Source: Thalassotalea nanhaiensis (GTDB lineage: Bacteria; Pseudomonadota; Gammaproteobacteria; Enterobacterales; Alteromonadaceae). From it: a stretch of 64,000 nt of DNA. The notes below the pieces were generated by a model. The model did no database searches, was not told the DNA's origin, and saw nothing but the letters and a program-made list of their open reading frames with translations. Positions 1 through 9,626 of this stretch are shown here, piece after piece (the stretch's first letter is position 1; every line of letters starts with the position of its first letter). The DNA is taken from contig NZ_CP134146.1 in NCBI RefSeq assembly GCF_031583575.1, forward strand, positions 2,976,001-3,040,000. The letters are read 5' to 3'. Made by a program: the position numbers and the translations under genes.

Positions 1-648
1 TAATTTACTTTGAGCAATGCTTAGCTCTTGACTAATTTCACTGTGGCTACGTTGTAATTGCACCACTAACAAGCGTCGTAGTTCTCTTGACGTACCCGCA
101 ATGGTCGCTAGTTCATCAAACTGGAACATCTCCAATTGTTTACGCATTTCAGTGAGTTGGCTTTGAGCCAGCTCATTTTCTCTAATTTTTGCATTAATCG
201 ATGCTACATAACCAAACTCGTTATGAATACGTCGCCACAAGTTTCGAACGTTTGATTTTAAGCTATCGACCAAACCATATACATGCTCGGTTAAATCTTC
301 GATATAGACTTCGGCTTCAGCATAGTTTTGATGGTGCAGCGCTTCTTTATAATGTGACGTTACAGTTTTAATTAACGCCAGCTTTGTGCCTATATTGGCA
401 TCTAACTGTCGATTGCGTTCATCCCTAAGGTTATTTTCTAACAAGCCTCTAATTGAGCTTCTTAAACGTAAATCTTCGCCGGGCTCTGGCCGCCAGAGTA
501 CACCATGCTCAGTTAACTTTTCCAATACCTTTGCATCAAAATCAAGCTCATTGACCCGGCCTGACAAATACGCCTTCATGATCACATCTGAATGCTTAGC
601 CAGGATTTTTAAAAATTTTATGCCCGCAGCTTGCAAGGGGTGACTCAC
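1..648 (-). CDS. Third gene of an SMC/Muk-like operon (partial, kleisin-position subunit)
   Basis: An open frame of 216 codons runs off the left edge. It starts at GTG (VSHPLQAAGIKF...), and GTGA overlaps the TGA stop of the preceding gene, so the two are probably translationally coupled. The visible part is mostly helical and charged, with no recognised catalytic motif. It follows an SMC-like ATPase gene and a small MukE-like gene, so by position it could be the kleisin or MukF/MksF-like subunit. That role is inferred from context only. The C-terminal part lies outside the window, and I do not recognise the family from sequence. Confidence 0.7.
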   Translation of the reverse strand, partial: MSHPLQAAGIKFLKILAKHSDVIMKAYLSGRVNELDFDAKVLEKLTEHGVLWRPEPGEDLRLRSSIRGLLENNLRDERNRQLDANIGTKLALIKTVTSHYKEALHHQNYAEAEVYIEDLTEHVYGLVDSLKSNVRNLWRRIHNEFGYVASINAKIRENELAQSQLTEMRKQLEMFQFDELATIAGTSRELRRLLVVQLQRSHSEISQELSIAQSKL

Positions 649-1280
649 AATAAGTCCCCTTGTTTAATTGCTTCTTCTGCTTGCTCGGCTAAATTAAGGT
701 TTTCACTTTCATCAATAAAGCGGATCACTTCAAACAAGTAATCGACTTTTCCGGTAGCAACAAAAATTTGATTGTCAGGGTTAGGTTTTAATAAATAGCC
801 TAACTCAAGCAAGCGCTTAAATATCAACTTTAACTGCGCATCTACAGCGGAGCTTGATGAATTAAATAAGCTATAACGTGATATTTTAGTTAGCTGTTCA
901 CTAAAAGCAGGCGTGTCTTCAATAACAGACTGTAATTCATTCAGTCGTACCACTTTGCCTTCAGACAATGGCGAGTTGTCACCCTTAGCTTCTTGCACTA
1001 GGACCAACCACTCGATTAGTGGCAATAATGACGCCGTAATTTCTCGAAATTGGCTATTTACCACTTTACGTTCATCATCACCTATACCTTGGTAGGCACA
1101 AAACAGTACTGTGCCATCATTTGCATTAGCGATGGTACGGTTCATTAAATTAAGTTGCTGTTCAACGCTGGCAAAATTTTCAGTATTTTGTAAGAAACTA
1201 AATGCAAGTTCATCGCTGGTTTTACAAATAAACCCGCCACTGAGTAATGTTTCCATTACTTGTCCTTTTAAACTGATCAT
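645..1280 (-). CDS. Small subunit of SMC-like complex, MukE/MksE-like candidate
   Basis: This 211-residue protein has an acidic C-terminus and no signal peptide or membrane segment. Its start ATG overlaps the TGA of the SMC-like gene (ATGA), and its own stop overlaps the GTG of the next gene, so the three form one transcription unit. Size and position match the winged-helix MukE/MksE/JetB subunits that bridge kleisin and ATPase in Muk-type condensins. I see no motif that proves the family, so the assignment rests on context. The order ATPase-small-third is the reverse of mukF-mukE-mukB. Confidence 0.7.
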   Translation of the reverse strand: MISLKGQVMETLLSGGFICKTSDELAFSFLQNTENFASVEQQLNLMNRTIANANDGTVLFCAYQGIGDDERKVVNSQFREITASLLPLIEWLVLVQEAKGDNSPLSEGKVVRLNELQSVIEDTPAFSEQLTKISRYSLFNSSSSAVDAQLKLIFKRLLELGYLLKPNPDNQIFVATGKVDYLFEVIRFIDESENLNLAEQAEEAIKQGDLL

Positions 1281-4200
1281 AGTGCTTCCTCCACTTGCTC
1301 AAGCTCATCCGCTTGTTGGCGCTGTTTCAAACGTTCAGTAATTGGGTTTACTTTCGGTTGCACCATTCTTAGTTTTTGCTGCGCAGCACTTTTATCAATT
1401 AAATAACGATTTTCAAAGAAGTGTAAAACATCGGATTCAGGGTTAGGAAATGCACCAAGCACAGTAATTTGATTAGCCTTACAGGCATCAAATATTTTCT
1501 TCACATTTTTGTTTGCTAACGTACCAATTTCATCGATTGGCCAATGGATAACAGCCTTTGAGTGACCTCGTAATAAACGAGTGAATGCCAATAAAAATTT
1601 ACATAAAATAAGGTAAGCCATACCATGGCTCGATGACTCATTCAGTTGTCTATCAGTGCGGATAACCAGTTCTGAATTGCCTTCTTTTAAGTGCAGTTCA
1701 ATGTCCAGTAACTGACTAATACCGCCTGTTATTGTTGCTTTGCCTAACACTTCTAATACTTCGCGGATGGTTTGCGTGTACTCTTCATCAGGTAGAGCCG
1801 ACTCTTCATCATTAAGCCAAGCCTGATGCAACTTATTAAAGCGTGCGAGTTTTGGCCAAAAATCAAACTCTGAAATTTTAGAGCGAATTTTTACTGACGA
1901 CTCAGAAACACCATCAAGGAATAACTCTTGATCAACTTCTTTTGAAATGCGACGTGATTGTGATGATATTCGCGTATCAATATCCGCTAATATATTGTAA
2001 TACTGAGTTAAATCATTACCAAAATTTAAGCCATTATTACGTACGCCTTCTAAATGTTGTGGCACTAAAACCGTTAATAACGTTTCCAGTTCATTAACCA
2101 TTTTACGAGAATCCAGTACTTGTAAACCTTGTGCATTATCAATTAAACAATCGCGACGGGCATGTTCCCAGGTTTCCGTTAAACTAATACCTGCTTTTTG
2201 GCCTATGGCATTATCGAAATAATTAACATAACTGGTTATGTCTTGAGTAGCTCGGCGTTGTTGCTCGAATAACTCTCGCCCTTCTACCAACCTGGCTGAA
2301 GGTGTCGCTTGCTCGGTAATAGGCTCAGTTGTTGGCAGTTGCAATAAAGCAAACTGTGGCTTTAAGCTATTAATGCCAGACGCTAACTCTTTTTGTTCGC
2401 TTAAGGCTTTTTCAAGCTGTTGTAATTGCTCTTGTAATTGCTGTCTTTGTTGTTGATGGGTTGAGCTTTTTTCAGTTAATAAGCGCATAGCTTGGGCGTT
2501 GCTGTTTTTCGCTGTTGACAAGCTGGCTAAATAACTGGCTTTTTGTTTAGTAAATACTAATTCATACCAACGGACGTACTCGTTAACACTATCACGGTGT
2601 TTATTGGTAATAGTGATGTCGTATTGGAGTTTAGCAATATCGTTCTTCAGGGAAGCGATTTGCTCAACATCAACTTCACGACTGGCGAGTTCATCTTTAT
2701 ACCACTTTTTACATGCTTTAAGGCCGGCCTTATGCTGCTCGTTTGCATCATCTATCTGACTTTTAATTTGACTAAGCTTTTGCTCTATATCACCAACAAG
2801 TTGCTGCCAATGCAGCTCATGTTCCATTTTTTCATCATGACACTGTTCTTTATGTTCATCATAAGCCTGTTGTTGATTAACAACGAGCTTATCTAATGAT
2901 TTTTGCAGTTGTTGTAAGCTTTTTTGCTGTTTTGTTTTACGCTCAGTTAACGCTTGTTTCTGTTCAGACTTTAATTGCGTGCGCTCATCCTGAACACGTT
3001 TACGTGCTTGTTCTTTAAACTGGCATTGTGAATGAATAGTGGTATGTTGCTGTTCTTTTTCACGTACTTGTTTATTCAAACCATCCAGTTCGACTTCGCA
3101 GTCAGTTTGTACGTTTTTAGCGGCTTTTAAATCTTGCTCTGCTACGTCAAATTGCTGTTTTAGCTCTGTTTCGGTTTGAGTTGTTTCATTATCATTTATG
3201 GCGTCTATATCAAGTAATACGCCATAGATACTAGTCAACTTATTGTCGATATCAGCAAGTGATGGAGCTAAATCAGTGCGCATTAACAGCTCTGGGTTTA
3301 TCACTTTACCAAGATCAGCTTCCCAGCCATTATGCTCTTTTCGTAAGAACTCTAATAAGGTGTTTTCGCCGGGGTAAAGTAGTACTTCGATAGCGGTTAA
3401 TCGCTTAATACAAGTAGCAACATTACTCCTGCTTTTATTGAGTTTTTCATTACTGGCAATTTGCTGGTATTTAAGCTGCTGAATATCATCTTGTAATTTA
3501 GATAAATCACCGCGTACTTGATCTTCTTCTTGTTGTGCTTGCTCAACAGACGCATCTATTATTGCCATTGCATCTTGCTCAGCAACTGTTGGCCCACTTG
3601 CCTCTATTTGCACTCTTACTGTTTGTAAATTAAGTGTGCCATCATTAATTTGTCGCTCAAAATCACCTTTAATACTGCTGAACCTTTCATCTTGGCTAGC
3701 ATGTAATAATTGTAATGCGTTTTGCTCGCTCAGTTGTTTTTCACGTAAATCATCACGTGCCAAATCTTTTTGCTCGTTTAATTGCGCTAATTCTTTTGAT
3801 TGCTTCTTTTCTATTTCTGCTAAGCGTTTGTGATATGCCGCCTCAATATCTTGATGCTCTTCGGTCAGTAGTGCATGTTGTTCAGTTTTTGACTGTAACT
3901 GCGATTGCCAAGAAGGTATTTTTTCAAGGTTACCTTGATGCGTTTCAATGCTTTTGTCTTGCCAAGCGTTAAATTCATCTTCTATTTGATCAAGGTGTTG
4001 TTCGGCGCTGTTAACTTCAGCTTTGCTAAGTGAGATATCTCTGTTTAGCTCATCTCTTTGTTGTTCAAATGCACTATTCAATTCGTTCAGTTGAGATTTA
4101 TATGCTTGATGATTATGTTCAGCTGTTACTATTGAATCACTCAATAGAGACAGATCGACAGATAATTGCTGTTTTAATTGGCTTAGTCGAGTTTCAGTTT

Positions 4201-4978
4201 GCTCTAGCTGTGCGTTCACTTTTTGCAATTTATGGTATTGCGGCATCAGTTCGTCAAATTGCTTTATTAATGAGCATTCTTTGATCCAATCGTCAACTTG
4301 CGCTTTTGAAATCTTATTACTTGGTGTCTCTACCCCATCTTCTTCTAAAATAGCAGCGATCATAGCTTTGATCGTTTCCATTTTTCCTTCTTTGGAATGC
4401 ACGGCTTTGATCAATTTTTCAATATGACGTAATCGAGCGTCGCTTTCACACAGGCTAAAAGAACGAGAAGCGGTTAATAAGTCTCGTTTGTTGCTGCTTA
4501 GCGCCATTACCGGTCTGTCGTTTTGGATGACTGCTCTAAATTCTTTGGTATTTAACGCTTTCGTGTGAATGATATTTTCACGGCGCATATTACGAATGAT
4601 TTCACTAATGGCTATAGAGCATCGACCAGCAATGTCTTCGCCAATAAAATCTTCAACGACAAATTCCTTAGCAACAAAACGATATAACACTCCGGTATTT
4701 GACGAGGTTAAAATCGCCATGCACATAGCGCCATCTAACCGCTGGTATTCATAAATAATAAAGCTTGATTCTCTGGGTAAATACCACGTTTGAAAGTTAT
4801 CGCGAGTTGCGGGCACAACTTTATTTGGCGACTCACCATAAAAAACAGGGATCAGGCGTTGCAGGGTGGTTTTACCTGATGCATTGGTTCCACAAATATT
4901 GGTGTGTCCATCTACGTTAAGTTCTACTAAACCAGGTAAATGAGTGTCGATTAAAATGATCCGTTTTAAGCCAGACAT
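1277..4978 (-). CDS. SMC/MukB-like coiled-coil ATPase
   Basis: This 1233-residue protein has split ABC-ATPase halves. Walker A GTNASGKT is at residues 30-37, followed by a YLP motif near 68. A very long Gln/Glu/Lys-rich coiled coil fills about 230-900, broken by a central hinge-like part near 480-580. A signature-like segment SSSHGMAYLI precedes Walker B HWPIDE (D1149, E1150). The architecture is that of SMC, MukB or MksB proteins, which compact DNA or, in Wadjet/Jet systems, destroy plasmids. The length and the GKT plus YLP pattern fit the DUF3584 group as I recall it, but this was not searched. No JetD/MksG nuclease gene is visible; one could lie left of the window. Confidence 0.85.
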   Translation of the reverse strand: MSGLKRIILIDTHLPGLVELNVDGHTNICGTNASGKTTLQRLIPVFYGESPNKVVPATRDNFQTWYLPRESSFIIYEYQRLDGAMCMAILTSSNTGVLYRFVAKEFVVEDFIGEDIAGRCSIAISEIIRNMRRENIIHTKALNTKEFRAVIQNDRPVMALSSNKRDLLTASRSFSLCESDARLRHIEKLIKAVHSKEGKMETIKAMIAAILEEDGVETPSNKISKAQVDDWIKECSLIKQFDELMPQYHKLQKVNAQLEQTETRLSQLKQQLSVDLSLLSDSIVTAEHNHQAYKSQLNELNSAFEQQRDELNRDISLSKAEVNSAEQHLDQIEDEFNAWQDKSIETHQGNLEKIPSWQSQLQSKTEQHALLTEEHQDIEAAYHKRLAEIEKKQSKELAQLNEQKDLARDDLREKQLSEQNALQLLHASQDERFSSIKGDFERQINDGTLNLQTVRVQIEASGPTVAEQDAMAIIDASVEQAQQEEDQVRGDLSKLQDDIQQLKYQQIASNEKLNKSRSNVATCIKRLTAIEVLLYPGENTLLEFLRKEHNGWEADLGKVINPELLMRTDLAPSLADIDNKLTSIYGVLLDIDAINDNETTQTETELKQQFDVAEQDLKAAKNVQTDCEVELDGLNKQVREKEQQHTTIHSQCQFKEQARKRVQDERTQLKSEQKQALTERKTKQQKSLQQLQKSLDKLVVNQQQAYDEHKEQCHDEKMEHELHWQQLVGDIEQKLSQIKSQIDDANEQHKAGLKACKKWYKDELASREVDVEQIASLKNDIAKLQYDITITNKHRDSVNEYVRWYELVFTKQKASYLASLSTAKNSNAQAMRLLTEKSSTHQQQRQQLQEQLQQLEKALSEQKELASGINSLKPQFALLQLPTTEPITEQATPSARLVEGRELFEQQRRATQDITSYVNYFDNAIGQKAGISLTETWEHARRDCLIDNAQGLQVLDSRKMVNELETLLTVLVPQHLEGVRNNGLNFGNDLTQYYNILADIDTRISSQSRRISKEVDQELFLDGVSESSVKIRSKISEFDFWPKLARFNKLHQAWLNDEESALPDEEYTQTIREVLEVLGKATITGGISQLLDIELHLKEGNSELVIRTDRQLNESSSHGMAYLILCKFLLAFTRLLRGHSKAVIHWPIDEIGTLANKNVKKIFDACKANQITVLGAFPNPESDVLHFFENRYLIDKSAAQQKLRMVQPKVNPITERLKQRQQADELEQVEEAL

Positions 4979-5109
4979 AGAATGTATTTGAGCCTTTATT
5001 ATTGTATTAAATCTATCTTATGACTCACACGTGACGGTGTAAATAGCAATACACTAAGAATTGTTCATTTGCCGATAAAACAACTTAAAATTGCTTATTT
5101 TTTATCTTC

Positions 5110-5226
5110 AGTTGCGTATACGTTGCTTCGCAACTCCGAATACGGCACTGAGTGCCTTCGAGTGCGCTACGCTTCGATAACCCCTTCGCAATTAGGAATG
5201 AAATGTATTCGTCATTCGTTACTGAA
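5110..5226 (-). repeat. Dispersed repeat family 1, copy A
   Basis: This degenerate copy contains GTATACGTTGCTTCGCAACTC, CGAATACGG, CTACGCTTCGATAACC and ends with AATGTATTCGTCATTCGTTAC. Its reverse complement matches the common family order GTAACGAATNACGAATACATT...GAATTACGAAG...ATCGAAGCGTAGCG...GTATTCG. It lies between the divergent SMC-like and HAD genes. Confidence 0.75.
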
Positions 5227-5371
5227 TTTACATTTGTTAACAGACCGCAAAAAAACGGTTCGTTATATTAAAGCTCACAACAAAACCTAACGGTTTACTC
5301 CCAATCTGTTGTTTAAAGCATTCGCTCACGCGAGTGCTTTTTTTTGGCCAGCTGTATCTGGCGTTTTCAAT

Positions 5372-5525
5372 CCGCTTTGCTTCGAATACGCTTTGCTTCG
5401 AATACGCTCTGCTCCGAATACGCTTTGCTCCGAATACGCTTTGCTTCGAATACGACTTCGAGATTCGAAAAGAAATGTATTCGAAGTAGCGAAGCTGCGT
5501 ATTCGAGTAGCGAAGCTGCGAACTT
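5372..5525 (-). repeat. Dispersed repeat family 1, copy B (internally tandem)
   Basis: About five consecutive 16-18 bp units of the form CGAATACGCT(T/C)TGCT(T/C) are followed by GACTTCGAGATTCGAAAAG, AATGTATTCGAAGTAGCG and AAGCTGCGTATTCG. The tandem part is an expansion of the right arm of the family. Its two ends can pair (AGCGAAGCTGCG with neighbouring units). Confidence 0.8.
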
Positions 5526-5599
5526 ACAATAGAGTGATAGACAATACCGGGCTCAATTTGCTAATTTAGCGCTTTCAAATTTACGCACAGGTTTTCAGC

Positions 5600-6247
5600 A
5601 TGAACCAATACCAACTTTACATTTTTGATTGGGATGGCACGTTAATGAATTCAATTAATAAAATTGTACATTCATTACAAGCCGCAGCCCTTGCGGCGAA
5701 TTTGCCTATACCTGATGAAAGTGCATCAAAAGGTATTATTGGTGCAAGTTTAACCGAAGCATCTAAAATTCTTTACCCTGGCATTGAACAAGTAAAAATT
5801 GATGAATTAATCAAACATTACAAACAACAATATCTTGAAATAAATGCCACACCTTCACCTTTGTACGATGAAGCAGAGCAGTTACTTTTAACGTTACATG
5901 CAAAAGAAAAGTTACTGGCTGTTGCCACCGGAAAGGGGCGACAGGGATTAGAACGAGTATTAGCGGTATCGAATACTAAACACTTATTTCATTTAACTAA
6001 AAGCTCCGATGATGCTAAGTCTAAACCGCACCCAGATATGCTTGAGCAAATTTTATTAGAGCTTGATGTTAAACCTGAACACGCCTTGATGATAGGCGAC
6101 AGTCGTTACGATTTAAAAATGGCAGAGCATGCCGGTGTTGATAGTATCGGTATCACCCATGGCGCAGGTTGCATTGACAGCTTAACTGATTGCAACCCGA
6201 AAGCCATCGTGCATTCAATAAAAGAATTGGCAGAACTGATCCTTTAA
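5600..6247 (+). CDS. HAD-IA hydrolase, phosphoglycolate phosphatase-like
   Basis: This 215-residue HAD superfamily phosphatase carries all four motifs. Motif I is FDWDGT with nucleophile D10 and acid D12, motif II ends in T110, motif III is K142-P143, and motif IV GDSRYD has D167 and D171. A helical cap after motif I marks subfamily IA, as in Gph and PGM-like enzymes. The likely reaction is hydrolysis of a small phosphomonoester in the cytosol; the substrate cannot be read from sequence. It is a single gene ending at a bidirectional terminator shared with the peptide transporter. Confidence 0.85.
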   Translation: MNQYQLYIFDWDGTLMNSINKIVHSLQAAALAANLPIPDESASKGIIGASLTEASKILYPGIEQVKIDELIKHYKQQYLEINATPSPLYDEAEQLLLTLHAKEKLLAVATGKGRQGLERVLAVSNTKHLFHLTKSSDDAKSKPHPDMLEQILLELDVKPEHALMIGDSRYDLKMAEHAGVDSIGITHGAGCIDSLTDCNPKAIVHSIKELAELIL

Positions 6248-6302
6248 TTTATGTATGTTCGATATCGATTAAGCAGGAATGACGGCTGCGGGACATATAA
6301 AA

Positions 6303-6335
6303 AGAGGCCGAAACACTGATTGCGTTTCGGCCTCT
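6303..6335. terminator. Bidirectional terminator between HAD gene and peptide transporter
   Basis: A 12-bp perfect stem (AGAGGCCGAAAC / GTTTCGGCCTCT) has a 9-nt loop. AGTTTTT follows on the + strand, and a run of T follows on the - strand. It lies between two convergent genes. Confidence 0.9.
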
Positions 6336-6364
6336 AGTTTTTAAGCTTTTAGAAATAGAGTTAA

Positions 6365-7765
6365 CTAAACAGGATCTTGATCAAGCTCACTGTGCTCAAC
6401 ATGAGCAGTGTCTTCAGCACCGTGCATCCAATCAACCAACTTATCGGCCATAAAGAACACAGCAATACCAGCAACAAAACCACTCACCGTAAGCCCCGCA
6501 AAAATACCAAAGGCATTATTTATTTGCTCTTGTCCTTCACCAATAAAGCCACCGACAACACCGGCAACTTTGTTAGCAATTGCAGAGCAGGCAAACCAAA
6601 CGCCCATCAATAATGACAAGTACTTAATTGGTGCAAGTTTTGACACAAGTGATAAGCCAATTGGTGATATACACAATTCACCAAACACCAAGAATAAGTA
6701 GGTCATAATTAGGTAAAGTACACTCACTTTAGCTTCTAAATCGCCACCTTGTTGTAATGTTGCTGCAACCATAAATAAGAAACCAACACCAACAAACAAT
6801 AAGCTGTACGCGAACTTTTTCGGTGATGGAGGCTGTTTATCACCAAGTTTGGTCCAAATACTTGCAAATATAGGAGCAAATGCAATAACGAAAAAAGCAC
6901 TTACGGCTTGTAACCATGACGCAGGCATTTCCCAACCAAAGATATTACGGTCAGTAAAGTCTTTCGCATAAATATTTAGTAAACCACCGGCTTGCTCATA
7001 ACCTACCCAAAACACAATAGAAACGATACTCATGATCACGATAACTTTAACTCGATCGCGCTCTTCTGCAGTTAATGGTTTATCTTTAGCTGCGCCCTCA
7101 CCTGTTGACGAAATACCATGAGCAGATGGTTTTAAACCAATGTCTCCAAGGTACCTTCTTGCTAACGTTAGTTGCATAGCAACACTAATTAACATCCCTA
7201 CACCGGCAAAAATAAAGCCAAGCTGCCAATCAATTTTTTCCCCTACATAACCTATCGCTAATGGTGCAATGAAAGCACCAATGTTAATGCCCATGTAGAA
7301 AATAGTAAACGCACTATCACGACGCACATCACCCTGCTCGTACAAGTCACCAACCAAGGTAGAAATGTTAGGTTTAAATAAACCGTTACCACAGCATAAT
7401 AGTACCAAACCAAGATAGAATGCGTTTTCAGCATTATCCCCAAGCATTGCTTGTGGCGTGCCTAAGGTGAAATGCCCCGCAGCCATTAACAAACCACCGA
7501 TGATAATACTCTTGCGTTGGCCTAAAACATTATCAGCAATCCAACCACCTAGAACGGGAGTCAGGTATACCGCCATTGTAAACCAGCCGTATAAGCTTAG
7601 CGCTTCTGCATTTGACCAGCCAAAGCCACCACTTTCAACAGTAGCAACAAGGTATAAAACTAGGATGGCACGCATTCCGTAGTAGCTAAATCGCTCCCAC
7701 ATTTCAGTACCAAATAACAGGAAAAGTCCCTTAGGGTGACCTAAGATTGTTGAAGATTGATTCAT
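6365..7765 (-). CDS. Proton-dependent oligopeptide transporter (POT/PTR family)
   Basis: This 466-residue inner-membrane MFS protein has about 12-14 hydrophobic segments. The first helix carries the POT signature ExxERFxYY (E21, E24, R25), which couples proton movement to uptake of di- and tripeptides. The length is slightly short for the family (about 480-500), but both ends look complete. The gene stands alone: a promoter gap of about 120 bp lies upstream and a shared terminator downstream. Paralogues DtpA to DtpD differ in substrate range and cannot be told apart here. Confidence 0.9.
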   Translation of the reverse strand: MNQSSTILGHPKGLFLLFGTEMWERFSYYGMRAILVLYLVATVESGGFGWSNAEALSLYGWFTMAVYLTPVLGGWIADNVLGQRKSIIIGGLLMAAGHFTLGTPQAMLGDNAENAFYLGLVLLCCGNGLFKPNISTLVGDLYEQGDVRRDSAFTIFYMGINIGAFIAPLAIGYVGEKIDWQLGFIFAGVGMLISVAMQLTLARRYLGDIGLKPSAHGISSTGEGAAKDKPLTAEERDRVKVIVIMSIVSIVFWVGYEQAGGLLNIYAKDFTDRNIFGWEMPASWLQAVSAFFVIAFAPIFASIWTKLGDKQPPSPKKFAYSLLFVGVGFLFMVAATLQQGGDLEAKVSVLYLIMTYLFLVFGELCISPIGLSLVSKLAPIKYLSLLMGVWFACSAIANKVAGVVGGFIGEGQEQINNAFGIFAGLTVSGFVAGIAVFFMADKLVDWMHGAEDTAHVEHSELDQDPV

Positions 7766-7888
7766 ATCACTCTCTTTTTTAAGTAATTATTTTTAGAGTT
7801 ATGCCGCAAAGGCAATCACCCATAATAGGGAAAAATTAGCGTTAAGTATAGTTAACTTATTGAGTAAGATATGAAGATTAGATGTTAA

Positions 7889-8509
7889 TTACGAAAAACT
7901 TGCGAAGAATTTATTCACATTAGCCTTTGATGTTTTTGCTAACCGTTTAATTAGGGAAAACTCAACATTATTGATTTGATAGTTATCGCGAATATCATCA
8001 AGCATGGTGAGCCACAGCTTAGCGGTCATCTCAGCATCAAATAGCGCCCTATGAAAAGTCCCGTCTTCTGCTAAATCTTTATAATTCACTAATGTACCAA
8101 GCTTATGATTTGGGGCATCTTGGTAAATACGTCTTGATGTTAATAACGTACAAGCAAACTCACCCGCATAATTATGGTTTATACGAGAAAACTCAGCGTC
8201 TAAAAACTTTTGATCAAAAGAAGCATTATGAGCTAGTAGGTTCTCATCGCCAATAAAGTCGGCAAAACGAGCCATAACTTCTTCACAAGGCGCAGCGTTT
8301 CTAAGCATCGCATTGGTGATGCCAGTATATTCTGCGATAAACGTACTCACTGGGCGTCCAGGGTTCATCAGCTCCTGGAATGAATCAACAACTACGCCAT
8401 TAGTAATTTTAACCGCACCAATTTCAATTGCTCTGTCACCCTGAAGTGGCGAAAGGCCCGTGGTTTCAAAATCGAGTACAATAATAGAGTTGGCATTAGG
8501 GCTTGGCAT
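7889..8509 (-). CDS. DEDDh 3'-5' exonuclease (DnaQ/RNase T-like)
   Basis: This 206-residue protein has all DEDDh residues: D13 and E15 in LDFETTGL, D99 in AHNASFD, H153 and D158 in HRALFD. Such proteins trim DNA or RNA 3' ends with two metal ions; they include the DnaQ proofreading subunit, ExoX and RNase T. I chose the ATG at 8509 because AGGA sits 6 bases upstream and the protein then begins MPSPNANSIIVLDFETTG. A longer frame starts at 8548 inside a dispersed repeat and is unlikely. It stands alone, not next to rnhA, so it is probably not the main dnaQ. Confidence 0.85.
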   Translation of the reverse strand: MPSPNANSIIVLDFETTGLSPLQGDRAIEIGAVKITNGVVVDSFQELMNPGRPVSTFIAEYTGITNAMLRNAAPCEEVMARFADFIGDENLLAHNASFDQKFLDAEFSRINHNYAGEFACTLLTSRRIYQDAPNHKLGTLVNYKDLAEDGTFHRALFDAEMTAKLWLTMLDDIRDNYQINNVEFSLIKRLAKTSKANVNKFFASFS

Positions 8510-8543
8510 AGGTTTCCTGAGTAGCTGAAAATCACACATCCAT

Positions 8544-8626
8544 GGCAATTCTAAGTTAATTCATCCTTGAATTAGACAGAATTTCAGCCATCCTTGGCAA
8601 TTCTAAGTTAATTCATCCTTGAATTA
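8544..8626 (-). repeat. Dispersed repeat family 2, tandem pair with CAAGGATG hairpins
   Basis: An exact 31-bp direct repeat occurs at 8544-8574 and 8596-8626, a period of 52 bp. On the - strand each copy holds a perfect hairpin, TAATTCA-AGGA-TGAATTA (8557-8574 and 8609-8626). Between them lies GCCA-AGGA-TGGC (8587-8598). The exonuclease and adk, both on the - strand, flank it, so it would lie in any readthrough transcript with AGGA in the loops. Confidence 0.85.
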
Positions 8627-8633
8627 AACAAAT

Positions 8634-8656
8634 AAGCCCAGGCAATGCCCAGGCTT
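8634..8656 (-). terminator. Probable terminator of adk
   Basis: On the - strand, AAGCCTGGGC-ATT-GCCTGGGCTT forms a 10-bp stem with two G-U pairs just after the adk stop. It is followed by ATTTGTTTAATT, a weak U tract, so termination may be partial. Confidence 0.6.
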
Positions 8657-8690
8657 ATATCTTTGTGTCGCTGTGTTTGCAGTATTTAGC

Positions 8691-9356
<666 letters not shown>

Positions 9357-9533
9357 TCAAAATACCAATGCATCATTTGCAATTGGTATCATAATAAAGT
9401 GTATGAAAACGCCATGATACTTGTTGAAAAGTTTACAAACAAGTGTTTCTCAGCAATTTCTTGTGTGAATTTTAAGATTACCTGAATTGTTGAAGATATC
9501 GACTAGACAATGGTCTAAAATGCATTGTATTTT

Positions 9534-9626
9534 TGAATACGCAGTGCTGCGAATAGCTAGCTTCGAATACGCTGCGCTTCGATAAGTACTTCGAGATTCG
9601 AAGTGCAACGTATTCGTGATTCGCTA
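9534..9626 (-). repeat. Dispersed repeat family 1, copy C
   Basis: The copy reads, on +, GAATACGCAGTGCTGCGAAT ... CGAATACGCTGCGCTTCGAT ... ACTTCGAGATTCGAAGTGCA and CGTATTCGTGATTCGCTACTT. The first bases of the element on the - strand (AAGTAGCGAATCACGAATAC) supply the htpG stop codon TAG, so the repeat abuts or overlaps the 3' end of htpG. Confidence 0.85.

Larger units (their letters stand above)
4979..5599. other. Divergent intergenic region, mostly repeats
   Basis: This 621-base gap separates the SMC-like operon (-) from the HAD gene (+). About 4980-5100 is AT-rich and probably carries the promoter of the SMC operon. The rest holds two copies of dispersed repeat family 1, listed separately. 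Open frames here, such as one reading repeated EYALLRIR, are made by the repeats and are not genes. Confidence 0.7.

Noticed and set aside
2597-2896. 99-codon + strand frame inside the SMC-like gene
   Set aside because: Antisense shadow of a coiled-coil region, without its own ribosome site.
1-4978. Firm assignment as a Wadjet defence system
   Set aside because: The diagnostic nuclease gene is not visible, the gene order differs, and the family of the smaller proteins was not proven.
5309-5569. Two overlapping frames reading repeats of EYALLRIR and SNTLCSEYA
   Set aside because: They are translations of the family 1 repeat array; other copies of the repeat do not keep the frame.
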